This document shows, piece by piece, positions 35,468 through 44,797 of a stretch of DNA of 64,000 bases. A program made the position numbers and the translations under genes. The stretch is from Parapedobacter sp042666505. GTDB taxonomy: Bacteria; Bacteroidota; Bacteroidia; Sphingobacteriales; Sphingobacteriaceae. Under the pieces are notes generated by a model. That model saw only the letters and a list, made by a program, of their open reading frames with translations, did not search any database and was not told the DNA's origin. Each line of letters begins with the position of its first letter. The stretch's first letter is position 1. The DNA lies in assembly GCF_042666505.1 (NCBI RefSeq), contig NZ_JBHTDN010000001.1:806001-870000 (forward strand), read 5' to 3'.

Positions 35468-36412
35468 ATGCCAGTAAAGATACCCGATAATCTCCCAGCG
35501 ATATCGCTGCTCAAAAATGAAAATATATTCGTGATGAATGACCTGCGCGCCAATACGCAGGATATTCGTCCCATGCGAGTCATCATATTGAATCTGATGC
35601 CGTTGAAAATCTCAACGGAAACCGACTTTATCAGGTTGCTGTCTAATAATCCATTACAGGTTGAGATTGAATTTCTTCGTTTGGATACCCACACGCCGAA
35701 GAATACGCCGGAGGAACATCTTGAGTTGTTCTATAAGGGTTTCAAGGAAGTTACAGAAAACTACTACGACGGGATGATCATCACCGGGGCGCCGGTAGAA
35801 ATGCTTGAATTCGAAGATGTGACTTACTGGGATGAAATCAAAACGATTTTTGATTGGGCAAGAAAACACGTCACCTCCACACTGTATATCTGTTGGGCTT
35901 CGCAGGCAGCTTTATACCACTTTTATGGAGTCAAAAAAATCCCCTTGGAAAAAAAGCTATTCGGCGTTTTCAAACATACTGCATCCGATAAGAGGCATCC
36001 CTTATTCCGGGGTTTTGACGACGAATTTTACATTCCGCATAGCCGGCATACCACGCTGTCAGAAGCGGATTTAACGGATTTGTCTGAGGTTGCCATCTTA
36101 GCTGAATCTGAAGATGCGGGAGTAGCCATTATGGCTTCGAGGGGAGGCCGGGAATTTTATCTGACCGGGCATTCGGAGTACGCTCCGCGAACCCTTCACG
36201 AGGAATATACACGGGATCTGGAGAAAGGTGCTCCCATTGAAATGCCGCAGAATTATTATGCCGGAGGCGATTGGAAAAACCCGCCGGTGGTCCGTTGGGC
36301 CAGCCATGCCAATCTGTTGTTCAACAACTGGCTGAATTATTTTGTCTATCAGGAAACTCCATTTGACCTGACGGAAATAGCACATTTAGACGAAATAAAA
36401 CACAACGGCTAG
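35468..36412 (+). CDS. metA: homoserine O-acyltransferase MetA, predicted acetyl-CoA type
   Basis: Acylates homoserine to start methionine synthesis. 314 residues, family length. Catalytic Cys142 (ICWASQAAL), His235 and Glu237 (TGHSEYA) are present. Residue 111 is Glu (TGAPVEMLEF). In this family Glu111 correlates with acetyl-CoA use and Gly111 (E. coli) with succinyl-CoA, so acetylation is predicted. No other met genes or SAM riboswitch lie nearby. Confidence 0.94.
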   Translation: MPVKIPDNLPAISLLKNENIFVMNDLRANTQDIRPMRVIILNLMPLKISTETDFIRLLSNNPLQVEIEFLRLDTHTPKNTPEEHLELFYKGFKEVTENYYDGMIITGAPVEMLEFEDVTYWDEIKTIFDWARKHVTSTLYICWASQAALYHFYGVKKIPLEKKLFGVFKHTASDKRHPLFRGFDDEFYIPHSRHTTLSEADLTDLSEVAILAESEDAGVAIMASRGGREFYLTGHSEYAPRTLHEEYTRDLEKGAPIEMPQNYYAGGDWKNPPVVRWASHANLLFNNWLNYFVYQETPFDLTEIAHLDEIKHNG

Positions 36413-36566
36413 TAGCAGAATATTACCCTGGCTGTGCCTGTTATCTCCGCGACGGCATCCTCCCAGCGTGGTCTTTTTAACAAAGTATATTTGGACGTTT
36501 GAACAAAGCATCCAAAAGCCTTCCTGCCTACATTTGTTCGAGACAAATCAGTAAAACTTTTTTGAA

Positions 36567-37562
36567 ATGGAACAAAACAATTATCAGGGAGTATTGCAGA
36601 AACCGATCGGTTCCGGATTTAGTGCCACCTCAACGGCCGATGACGTGAGCAAAGGCATTGATCTTACCGGAAAAGTCGCTATCGTAACGGGCGGTAATAC
36701 TGGCATCGGTTTGGAAACCACCAAAGTACTGGCATTGGCAGGCGCAACCGTAGTCGTTCCCGCACGTGATATTGAAAAAGCAAGGCGGAATCTGGATGAA
36801 ATCGACCGTGTAGAAATCGAGACGATGGATTTAATGAATCCCGAATCCATCCATGTTTTTGCGGAGAAATTTCTATCGTCCGGCAGGCCCCTTCATTTGC
36901 TTATCAACAATGCGGGCATTATGTGGGTTCCGTTGCGAAGGGACATACGGGGCATCGAATCGCAGTTAGCCACCAACTATTTGGCGTCGTTTCAACTTAC
37001 GGCGGAACTTTGGCCCGCTCTCAGAAAAGCCGATGGTGCACGGGTAGTCAACGTATCCTCTCAAGGACATCAATTCGCATCCTTCGATTTTAACGATCCC
37101 AATTTTCTAAACCGGAAATACGAAACATTGCAAGCTTATGGACAATCAAAAACAGCCATCAATTTGTTTGCCTTGGAATTGGATAACCGGGCTAAAGCAT
37201 TTGGTGTGAAGGCTTACTCGTTGCATCCGGGTTCCATTGGCGGAACCGAATTAGGCAGAGAAGCTTCGTTGGAACTATTCCAGCAAATGGGGTTCAGTGA
37301 CGCCAAAGGTAATCTCTTGCCGGAAGTAGCAGCCTCATTGAAAACAATCCCACAGGGGGCTGCCACGACGGTCTGGTGTGCCACCAGTCCAATGCTAGAT
37401 GCAATTGGCGGCGTATATTGCGAGGATGCTGACATCGCCGAACTCGCACCGGGCACCTCACCATCAAATGGCGTAAGACCGTATTCCCTGGATGAAGTCA
37501 GCGCCAAAAAGTTGCGGACGCTGAGTGAAGAAATGATCGGTATTGCATTCGAGATTGCGTAA
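36567..37562 (+). CDS. short-chain dehydrogenase/reductase
   Basis: 331 residues. Cofactor motif TGGNTGIG (about 42-49), INNAGIMWVP, active-site Tyr-x-x-x-Lys as YGQSK (about 191-195), and Ser in VNVSSQG. The length and LLINNAGIM / GVKAYSLHPGSI features are those of the WW-domain-oxidoreductase/retinol-dehydrogenase-like subgroup. NADP(H) use is likely from Arg in VVPARD. Substrate unknown. An AraC regulator follows 19 bases later and probably controls it. Confidence 0.88.
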   Translation: MEQNNYQGVLQKPIGSGFSATSTADDVSKGIDLTGKVAIVTGGNTGIGLETTKVLALAGATVVVPARDIEKARRNLDEIDRVEIETMDLMNPESIHVFAEKFLSSGRPLHLLINNAGIMWVPLRRDIRGIESQLATNYLASFQLTAELWPALRKADGARVVNVSSQGHQFASFDFNDPNFLNRKYETLQAYGQSKTAINLFALELDNRAKAFGVKAYSLHPGSIGGTELGREASLELFQQMGFSDAKGNLLPEVAASLKTIPQGAATTVWCATSPMLDAIGGVYCEDADIAELAPGTSPSNGVRPYSLDEVSAKKLRTLSEEMIGIAFEIA

Positions 37563-37581
37563 AATTGTGGTGGAAACCAAA

Positions 37582-38427
37582 ATGGAATATCAAGCAAAAT
37601 ATATTACGGACGACATCAAGCTTTCGTGTTACGAGGATAAGTTTTTCAAATCCGATATCCTATTCGATCACCATATGCTGATTTGGTTCATTTCCGGTGA
37701 AACCAAAATTATACAGGCCGATGCGACCTACCATTTTAAGAAAGGTGATATTTTTCTGATTCCGAGGAACCAGCTGGCGACGGTTATTAATTACCCCAAG
37801 GACGGCCAGCCACACAAAACGGTTGTTATGCACCTCACCACAGCAAGGCTCCGGGATTTTTATGCCAACCTGAATGTCAGGCCGAAAGCCCTGAAATCGA
37901 AGAAAATATACGGTTTCAATCATCATCCCTTATTGGAAAGCTGTCTGGCATCATTGGAAAGCTGTCTGGCATCCCTGATTCCGTATTTTGGGATAGCGGA
38001 CCTTCCTCAGGATCTCGCATCGTTGAAAATCACGGAAGCTATCCACATTCTCCGAACGATAGATCATGGGATTGACGACGTGTTGGCCAACTTTGAAGAA
38101 CCCGGGAAAATTGATTTGGTGGGCTACATGGAAAAGAACTTTATGTTCAATTTACCCCTGGAAAAATTCGGATATTTGACAGGCCGGAGTTTAACCACGT
38201 TTAAGCGCGATTTTAGTAAGGCCTTTCATAAAACGCCGCGGCGTTGGCTTACGCAAAAGCGATTGGAACTTGCACATTATCAACTGGCAGAAAAGAAAAA
38301 GAAACCCCTAGAGGTTTGCTATGAAGTCGGCTTTGAAAATCTGTCACATTTTTCGTACGCGTTTAAAAAGCAATTTGGCTACGCTCCGACGACGTTACTA
38401 AGTCGATCGAGTGAACACCGCGATTAA
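37582..38427 (+). CDS. AraC-family transcriptional regulator
   Basis: 281 residues from ATG 37582 (MEYQAKYITDD); an upstream in-frame start at 37543 would overlap the SDR end. An N-terminal cupin-like sensor domain (about 1-120) is followed by two helix-turn-helix motifs: LEKFGYLTGRSLTTFKRDFS (about 195-215) and VCYEVGFENLSHFSYAFKKQ (about 245-265), with GYAPTTLL ending. Type resembles ExsA. The inserted seven residues LESCLAS at about 120-127 come from a 21-base tandem duplication. Confidence 0.88.
   Translation: MEYQAKYITDDIKLSCYEDKFFKSDILFDHHMLIWFISGETKIIQADATYHFKKGDIFLIPRNQLATVINYPKDGQPHKTVVMHLTTARLRDFYANLNVRPKALKSKKIYGFNHHPLLESCLASLESCLASLIPYFGIADLPQDLASLKITEAIHILRTIDHGIDDVLANFEEPGKIDLVGYMEKNFMFNLPLEKFGYLTGRSLTTFKRDFSKAFHKTPRRWLTQKRLELAHYQLAEKKKKPLEVCYEVGFENLSHFSYAFKKQFGYAPTTLLSRSSEHRD
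37933..37974 (+). repeat. 21-base in-frame tandem duplication inside the AraC gene
   Basis: Two adjacent copies (37933-37953 and 37954-37974) differ only in the last base. Each encodes LESCLAS, so the protein reads LLESCLASLESCLASL in the linker between sensor and DNA-binding domains. The high identity indicates a recent slippage event or a repeat-array mistake in assembly. Confidence 0.9.
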
Positions 38428-38526
38428 ACCCGCTAACCGACGCAGGTGCGTTTTTGCTGAGGTTCTTACCATCCAGTTTGCAAACCTCGAAATGATGCGC
38501 TATCTTGTGCGCATAACTTAAGAACG

Positions 38527-39471
38527 ATGAAGTTTCTGATTGTCCTGCTTATTCCCGGCTTTTTGTATGCCCAAGACGAATTGGTCACTTATCGAAAGCA
38601 CAACGGAGAAATTGCTTCACATCGTGATAGCGCAGCCTACATCCGGATCATCAAAGCACCTCACTCCGGTTCGGAACTACCGCAATTGTCTGAGTATTAC
38701 CTTGACAAACAACTCAAAAAGACGGGGAATATCCTGGATGCAAAACGTCACCCACAGTTTCACGGGGCGGTCACCGAATATTATGAAAACGGCCAAGAAA
38801 GCGCACAGGAAATTTTCGACAAAGGGCGACGTGTCGGCAAAGCAAGCTACTATTACCAAAATGGGCAATTAAAGAAAGAAGTGATTTACAGTCGACAACC
38901 CGACCTGAATGCGTTCGCTCATCCAGTGCCCGACACATTGGTGAATTATTACGATTCCCTGGGAACCGCATGGGTGTCAGCTGGGAATGGGTATGTCAAA
39001 GAGATCGAGGGCGAAGATCACGAAGAAGGCCATTATCGGGATGGCTTGCGTGATGGCGAGTGGACAGGAACCTTCCATGAGCGCCGCTATTCTTTCACCG
39101 AAAACTATCAAAACGGTGTAGTGGTTTCAGGTGTCAGTGAGGACGGAGAGGGGAATTCTTTTACGTACGCGGAGATTGGTACGCCTCCGGTTTATGAAGG
39201 TGGAATGATGAAGTTGATGCAATTTATCGGCCAACATTACCGGTATCCCCCGGCCGCGATCAGGGCTGGCGTACAGGGCACGGTTCAATTGCAATTTGTA
39301 GTGGATCGCGACGGAACAGTAACCGATATCCAAATAACCCGGGATTTGGGCCATGGTACTGGGGAAGAAGCCGTAAACGTATTGAAAAAGGCGCCAAAAT
39401 GGACGCCGGGTTACCAGCGCGGAGTACCCGTACGGGTTTCTTACGCATTGCCAATACGCTTAAATTTATAG
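38527..39471 (+). CDS. exported TonB-C protein with MORN-like toxin_YwqK repeats
   Basis: 314 residues. Signal peptide MKFLIVLLIPGFLYAQ. The middle has YENGQESAQEIFDKGRRVG / YYQNGQLKKE / YRDGLRDGEWTG units, the MORN-like (YwqK) pattern. The C-terminal 90 residues are a TonB domain: PPVYEGGMMKLMQFIGQHY, AGVQGTVQLQFVVDRDG, KKAPKWTPGYQRGVPVRVSY. TonB-C without an N-terminal membrane anchor or Pro-rich linker is exported rather than a true energy transducer. Function unknown. Confidence 0.85.
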   Translation: MKFLIVLLIPGFLYAQDELVTYRKHNGEIASHRDSAAYIRIIKAPHSGSELPQLSEYYLDKQLKKTGNILDAKRHPQFHGAVTEYYENGQESAQEIFDKGRRVGKASYYYQNGQLKKEVIYSRQPDLNAFAHPVPDTLVNYYDSLGTAWVSAGNGYVKEIEGEDHEEGHYRDGLRDGEWTGTFHERRYSFTENYQNGVVVSGVSEDGEGNSFTYAEIGTPPVYEGGMMKLMQFIGQHYRYPPAAIRAGVQGTVQLQFVVDRDGTVTDIQITRDLGHGTGEEAVNVLKKAPKWTPGYQRGVPVRVSYALPIRLNL

Positions 39472-39506
39472 CCGTAGGCTTGCTGATTTCCATCCGTTTC
39501 GGAAGC

Positions 39507-41860
39507 TTATTTCGACGGCGTTGCGAGAAACTTAAACACCATTCCCAGCATAAAATACTGGCGTAAGGTCAGCCGTTCCTGATAGTAATTGGTGTTACCG
39601 TAGCCACCCATCCAGATATCTTGGTTTTGATTAAGAATATCAAACGCCGTAAACTTTAGCTCTCCTTTCCGCTGCATAATCGGATAGTAGAGTGAAGCAT
39701 TCACTATGTGCAGATTGGCGCGTTCGTTACGGAGACTTTGGGGTTGATTTTTGAGGGTGTATGCGGTTTCTAATCGGAATTTACGAATGTCATCTAACCG
39801 GAATACGGCACCGATGTTATGGGAAACGTTCGTAATGTCCCTGAAATTGACGCTCTGTTTTGCATTCGAAACCGTATTCATTTGAATGCCGTACGTCGGG
39901 ATTACGGTCACCTTATTTTTATAAGTTACGTTCAAGGTGTTCGTTAAATTGCCGTACATGCTTTGCGCTTTGTTTTCCTCACCATTTACCGTATTGAATG
40001 TTAAATTTGACGATCCGTAGCCGGCAACAACTACGCTGATATTCCAGGATTTGGATTGGGAGAAGCGCTTCATCAAGTGTATATTCGCATATAGGCGGTC
40101 GATGCCAGGCGCTTGGTAACGTTCATACGTCGATTCGGAGCTGGCTACATTGTACGATGTTTTCGAACCGATGCTATTATCATACACGGCGTAGCCAATG
40201 GAAGCATTCATAGTTAATTTAATGCTGTTGAATGAGTTGAAATAATGCAACCTGTAATTGTTCTCCACCTGGTTGTTGAAGTAGGGGCTTGCAATCGTCA
40301 CGGAAGTAGAATATAAATTGGAATTTATAGCTACCAGTTGGTAGAACGAAGGTAGCCGTACAGCCTTCGAATACGACAAGGTTATTCGTTGATAATTCAA
40401 CGATACATTGGGTAGCCAATAGGTTAGGTTGTCGTTCAGATCAGACGTTTTTCCGTAATAATGATAAGCACGGTGTAAATCCAACCATTCAATACCAAGG
40501 GAAATTTTTAACTTCTTTTTAAATAGCGTAGCATTTGCTTTGGTCCCCAGATAGAGGAAACCAAAACGCCCCTGTTTATTATTTGCTATGTCATTCCGGC
40601 TCGTATAATGGTCTGCATTTATTTTACTGTCGATGTCTTCGAGGTCGCGGTTCAACTCCCAATTATAGCGGGCATACCAATCCCAGTTAAGCTCTTTTCG
40701 AAGCGGCATCTGTAAATTAACGGTATTCCCGATACGCATTTCGTTGGTGTTTCCGAAAGTCAGCACCCCCTGGTTAACGGTACTGTCGTTAAATAGGTAA
40801 TAGTGGTTGAAAGAACTTGCCTCGTTTGTATTCCGCGAAACCCGGTTTTCCAGCGAGTGGCTGAGCGATAAGAGCATCTTTGAACGGGTAAATTTCTTTT
40901 CCGCATAAAAATTATATTGGTAACGCCTGTTCAACCTCGCCGAACGGTTTTGGTTTTCTACGACATGTAACTGTAGGAATTGTTCTCAGCGCGGTCCATG
41001 CCGCCGTATTGCGAGAGTTCACTGTAGTCAAAGCCCTGTCGGCTGAGGTTGTTGGCATATCCGATAAAACTGATTTGCAAGGTGTCGCGGAATGTGTTGA
41101 CCAAGGCTCCCGATTCATACCGGTCGCGCGTGCCTCCACTGCCGTAGAATTTTCCAAAATCCGCCTTCACGAATTCCTTTTTCGTTTTCAAATTAATGAC
41201 GATAGGAAGTTCCGAATCGTCCAGAATCTCCCGCTTAGAGTCTCCTTTGTCTTTAATTACCTGTACTAAGTCGATTAACGATGCATCCAGGTTGCGGGTT
41301 GCCAATGTGAGGTCCTGTGCGAAGAAATCTTTGTTGTTGACGCGTACGGCCGAAACCTGCCGGCCTTGGTAGTAGATGGTTCCGTCCACGTTTACCTGCA
41401 GACCCGGCAGCAATTGCAAGAGTTCCTCCACGTTGGCATTCGGACGTGTTTTAAAATAGTCCACTTTATACTCCAGCGTATCGCCATTCAGCCGGACGGG
41501 GGCAACCTGTGTAATGACTACTTCATCCAGGTTGTTTCCCGACATGAGGAGGGTATCCAAGGTAAGTTCCTCCTTCGGTATTAACCGAATTTCACGCCGG
41601 AAAGGCGAGCTATTGATATGCGTGATATAAAGTGCCAAATCCCGCTGTGCCGGTATTCTAATCAGCTTGAACTTCCCTGTCTCATCGGTTAGCGAATAAC
41701 TCAGGACGGTCGAATCCGTAGCGGAAACGATGGATACAGTAGCTTTGATCAACGGTTGCTTCTCGGCGTCGGTCACGATACCGGTTACCGTACCGTAATT
41801 TTGTGCGAAAGCGAGCTGACAGCATAGGAAAAAGCTGACCGAAATTAAAATGCGTATCAT
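39507..41860 (-). pseudogene. disrupted TonB-linked outer-membrane beta-barrel gene
   Basis: Two collinear fragments of one gene. 41860-40958 encodes the signal peptide (ISVSFFLCCQLAFAQ), a carboxypeptidase-regulatory-like domain (GTVTGIVTDAEKQPLIKATVS) and a plug-like domain ending FIGYANNLSRQGFDYSELSQ. 40934-39507 encodes the barrel (NRRYQYNFYAEKKF to MLGMVFKFLA). At the junction the first frame meets TAG just after YSYMS while the barrel frame opens. Both parts together have about 775 codons where relatives of this kind have about 900, so roughly 130-150 codons of early barrel appear deleted, out of frame. Confidence 0.8.
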
Positions 41861-41932
41861 TTATACGTCTTCATGTAGGTTTACGCACCTAATATAGAAT
41901 AAACTTTCCAAAGTGCGCTCATTTACCTGGAA

Positions 41933-42637
41933 TTAACCTACTGATTGTTCTCCAAAGGACAAGTTTAGAATGGATAAGGCCCGCTTGAACTCGGAATGGA
42001 GCGGCGCTGCTATGGCGACATCTTGCCCCGTTATGGGATGCGTGAAGTGTAAGCTGCTTGCGTGGAGCAACATCGTATCCATGTTAAATGTCTGTTTCCA
42101 GAGTTTGTTCTGTTTATTGCAGCCATGAGGCCGATCTCCGATTATCGGGTGTAAGATATGCGCGAAATGCCGCCGCAATTGATGCATCCGACCGGTTTCC
42201 GGTTTTGCCTTCACGAGCGAGTAGCGTGAGGTTTCGTGTTTGCCGGAGGGCAGTGCGATTTCAGCCGTTGCCAGGGTCCAAAACCGGGTGAAGGCGTCTT
42301 GCAAGCCACCATTTTCCTTTTTTAAGGGATAATCAATCTCACCATCTTGAGGCGCAAATCCCCGTAGTACCGCTAAATATGCCTTGTCGGTTCGCCGGGC
42401 AGCGAATAATTGTTGCATTTCACTGTCGGTAACTTTATCGAGTGAAAACAGGAGTATGCCACTGGTTTTTCGGTCCAATCTGTGGGCTGGGTAGACCCGT
42501 TTTCCGATTTGGTCACGCAGCAGTTGGAGTGCAAACAACGACGTATCGCTTGCGATCGGCGACCGGTGCACCAACAGTCCTGCAGGTTTATTAACCGCGA
42601 TCAGGTGCTCGTCTTGATAAAGGACGTCGAGTATCAT
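41933..42637 (-). CDS. truC: tRNA pseudouridine(65) synthase-like RluA-family enzyme
   Basis: 234 residues from the ATG at 42637 (MILDVLYQDE). Catalytic Asp in YPAHRLDRKTSGILLFSL. The start LYQDEHLIAVNKPAGLLVHRS and the C-terminal GRMHQLRRHFAHILHPIIGD match TruC, which modifies U65 in some tRNAs. No S4 domain. The ATG overlaps the TGA of the upstream hydrolase (ATGA). The target site is by family analogy. Confidence 0.88.
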   Translation of the reverse strand: MILDVLYQDEHLIAVNKPAGLLVHRSPIASDTSLFALQLLRDQIGKRVYPAHRLDRKTSGILLFSLDKVTDSEMQQLFAARRTDKAYLAVLRGFAPQDGEIDYPLKKENGGLQDAFTRFWTLATAEIALPSGKHETSRYSLVKAKPETGRMHQLRRHFAHILHPIIGDRPHGCNKQNKLWKQTFNMDTMLLHASSLHFTHPITGQDVAIAAPLHSEFKRALSILNLSFGEQSVG

Positions 42638-43566
42638 GCTTTTGGCGACAAATATAGTATGCTGATTTTTTCCAACCACGCAAACAGGTCGTCAAAAACC
42701 AGTTGCCGATTGTCCTCGTTGAGTATTTCATGACGCATTCCGGGATACAACTTCAAATCGACCCGGCTAAACCCACGGTTTCTTAATTTCCTTACCGCTT
42801 TTTCGACGCCTTTCCCAAATTCACCGATAGGGTCATCGGCACCGCTGATAAACAGCATTGGCATGCTTTTGGGGATACGATCTGCCCAGGTCGACCGGGT
42901 TGCTTCAACATTGAGGGATATGAGACCGAAGAACGCGTTGTTGCTGAAATCCACGCCGCAGAGTTCATCCGCTAAAAAGGCCTTTCTATTCGCCAATCCT
43001 TCACTTAGCCAATTCGTGCCGTTATCAGGCGTTTCATGCCTGAATTTTCGATTGTTAATTTTCGAAAAAAGCGCATTGAGCCATCGGCTCCGTTTTTTTG
43101 GGGCGATAAGATTCATCATATACAAAATCGGCCGGAACAGGGCAGCCAAGGGATTCTGTCCGCCGGTACCCATCAGGATGACGCCATCAAATCGGTGTGC
43201 GGCTTTCTTCAGCAGCACCCGGGCAACGAATGAGCCCATGGAATGTCCCATCAAAACCAGCGGCACATCCGGGAAGTGTTGTGTAAGGAAAGACGCCATA
43301 CATTCTGCCTCCTCAACCAAACGGTCGCCGGGTTGATTCCGGCGGAAGAATCCTAGCTGGTCGTTGGTTTTTGCGGTGCGGCCATGTCCAATGTGATCGT
43401 ACGTAAGCACGGCATAGCCTTTCGCTTTTACATAATTTGCGAAATACTCGTATCTTCCGCTATGTTCTTGCATACCGTGCAGCAATAGGATAGCCGCCTT
43501 AATTGGCGCCCCAGCCGGTTCGTATATCGTATAATGGATGTAGTCGGGCACTATGTGTTCCCTCAT
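42634..43566 (-). CDS. alpha/beta hydrolase, monoacylglycerol-lipase type
   Basis: 310 residues from ATG 43566 (MREHIVPDY). Nucleophile in GHSMG (VLMGHSMGSFVAR, about residue 110), oxyanion region LLLHGMQEHSGRYEYFA, Asp in FISGADDPIG and His in PGMRHEILNE. Family: Hydrolase_4 lysophospholipase/MAG lipase. Probably cytosolic. Located within a five-gene overlapping operon; stop overlaps truC start, and its start lies 2 bases after the YjbR stop. Confidence 0.88.
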   Translation of the reverse strand: MREHIVPDYIHYTIYEPAGAPIKAAILLLHGMQEHSGRYEYFANYVKAKGYAVLTYDHIGHGRTAKTNDQLGFFRRNQPGDRLVEEAECMASFLTQHFPDVPLVLMGHSMGSFVARVLLKKAAHRFDGVILMGTGGQNPLAALFRPILYMMNLIAPKKRSRWLNALFSKINNRKFRHETPDNGTNWLSEGLANRKAFLADELCGVDFSNNAFFGLISLNVEATRSTWADRIPKSMPMLFISGADDPIGEFGKGVEKAVRKLRNRGFSRVDLKLYPGMRHEILNEDNRQLVFDDLFAWLEKISILYLSPKA

Positions 43567-43568
43567 AG

Positions 43569-43946
43569 TCAAGCACGTAATGAATTAAACAAAGCCAGTT
43601 GCTTCTTCGATGCCAGCGTTTCCCAACCCTGCTGCAGGATTTCACGGATGAGCTTGCTGTCGCGACAGTCTGTCCACATACATATATACGGATATTTCCT
43701 GAAATGTTCAGGCAGGAGGAAATATTCGGGATATGCCTCCAGCAGTTTGACCCGCAGATCGAAATTTGTCCTTATGGGGATAAATACGCTTTCTTCGTGC
43801 AACCGGCATAACAGCTTACCGCGCACTTTGATGGCCGGGGTACCGTGATGGGAAAGCCCATCTTCCGCGCCCGGGAATTCCAAAGCAATCTGTCTGACGT
43901 GTTCAAAGTCGGCGCGATCAAAATTAGCAAGAATCGAACTTTTCAT
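43569..43946 (-). CDS. MmcQ/YjbR family protein
   Basis: 125 residues. YjbR fold marks: FEHVRQIALEFPGAEDGLSH, GTPAIKVRGKLLCRL, and YICMWTDCRDSKLIREIL. Predicted small DNA-binding or nucleotide-binding protein of unknown role. It sits third in the operon; its ATG overlaps the esterase stop by 4 bases. Confidence 0.85.
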   Translation of the reverse strand: MKSSILANFDRADFEHVRQIALEFPGAEDGLSHHGTPAIKVRGKLLCRLHEESVFIPIRTNFDLRVKLLEAYPEYFLLPEHFRKYPYICMWTDCRDSKLIREILQQGWETLASKKQLALFNSLRA

Positions 43947-44797
43947 CGTTTATCCGTAGTAATGGGGTAAAGCATCCTAAATGCATTATATACCGATTGA
44001 TGGATCAGGGTTGAATGGGATTCCTGCGGTAGATAGTCAAAACAGGTGATGGTCTCCGTTCCTCCGAAGCGTTTGAGTATTTTGTGCAGTTCCGCGGCAT
44101 ATCGATACATTTCTTCATCTTCATCCCGATTGCATGCGCCGACGTAGACCGAGACCTGTTCCTTATTTGTCGAGCTGAGGAGCATCGGGGCATCGCGAAG
44201 CAATTTTCCGTTGTCCCACCACAGACTCGGACTCATGATGATGTAGGTATCAAACAGCTCCCTGTGCTTGAGGAGAATTTCGGATGCCAATAGACCGCTC
44301 AGTGATTCGCCGATGACCGTTTGGTGCTCGACGGTACGATAGACACTATCGATAAATGGCTGCAATTCATTTTCCAGGAAAGCGATATAAGCAGCCGATC
44401 CCCCATGGTTTGGAAAGGTTTTCTTATCGAATCCCAGGCTATCAAGGAAACTCAGGTCATCCACGGCAAAGGTACAGTCCCGCCGTCGTTCGGTATTTTC
44501 GATCCCCACGACAATCGATTTGGGAAAGCGGTTGATCCACGGCTGTGTGCTGTATTGGACGATTCCGGAAATATGAAGAAAATCCTCCTGCATTCCCCCG
44601 TCGATGACATAAATCACCGGATACCTAGCTGTGTCATTTTCCAGGTAACCGCCTGGTAAGTATACGTTTAACGTGCGTTGCTCTTCCAGGATGTGTGAAT
44701 GGATCTTATGGCTTTGGCCAATTACCAGCGGCTGCTGGGAGAAACCAATCAGCGGTATCCCCATAAGCAATAGGTTGGAAATCACAGTAAGTTTCAT
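43943..44797 (-). CDS. exported esterase, EsteraseD/Fes-type alpha/beta hydrolase
   Basis: 284 residues. Signal peptide MKLTVISNLLLMGIPLIGFSQ. Nucleophile Ser in VIGESLSGLLASE (about residue 165), YPVIYVIDGG near 60-70 as in the Fes/IroE type, and a putative His near ESHSTLIHQ. Such enzymes hydrolyse small esters or trilactone siderophores; no siderophore genes are nearby. The ATG overlaps the CGNR stop by 4 bases, the TGA overlaps the YjbR start. Confidence 0.85.
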   Translation of the reverse strand: MKLTVISNLLLMGIPLIGFSQQPLVIGQSHKIHSHILEEQRTLNVYLPGGYLENDTARYPVIYVIDGGMQEDFLHISGIVQYSTQPWINRFPKSIVVGIENTERRRDCTFAVDDLSFLDSLGFDKKTFPNHGGSAAYIAFLENELQPFIDSVYRTVEHQTVIGESLSGLLASEILLKHRELFDTYIIMSPSLWWDNGKLLRDAPMLLSSTNKEQVSVYVGACNRDEDEEMYRYAAELHKILKRFGGTETITCFDYLPQESHSTLIHQSVYNAFRMLYPITTDKR

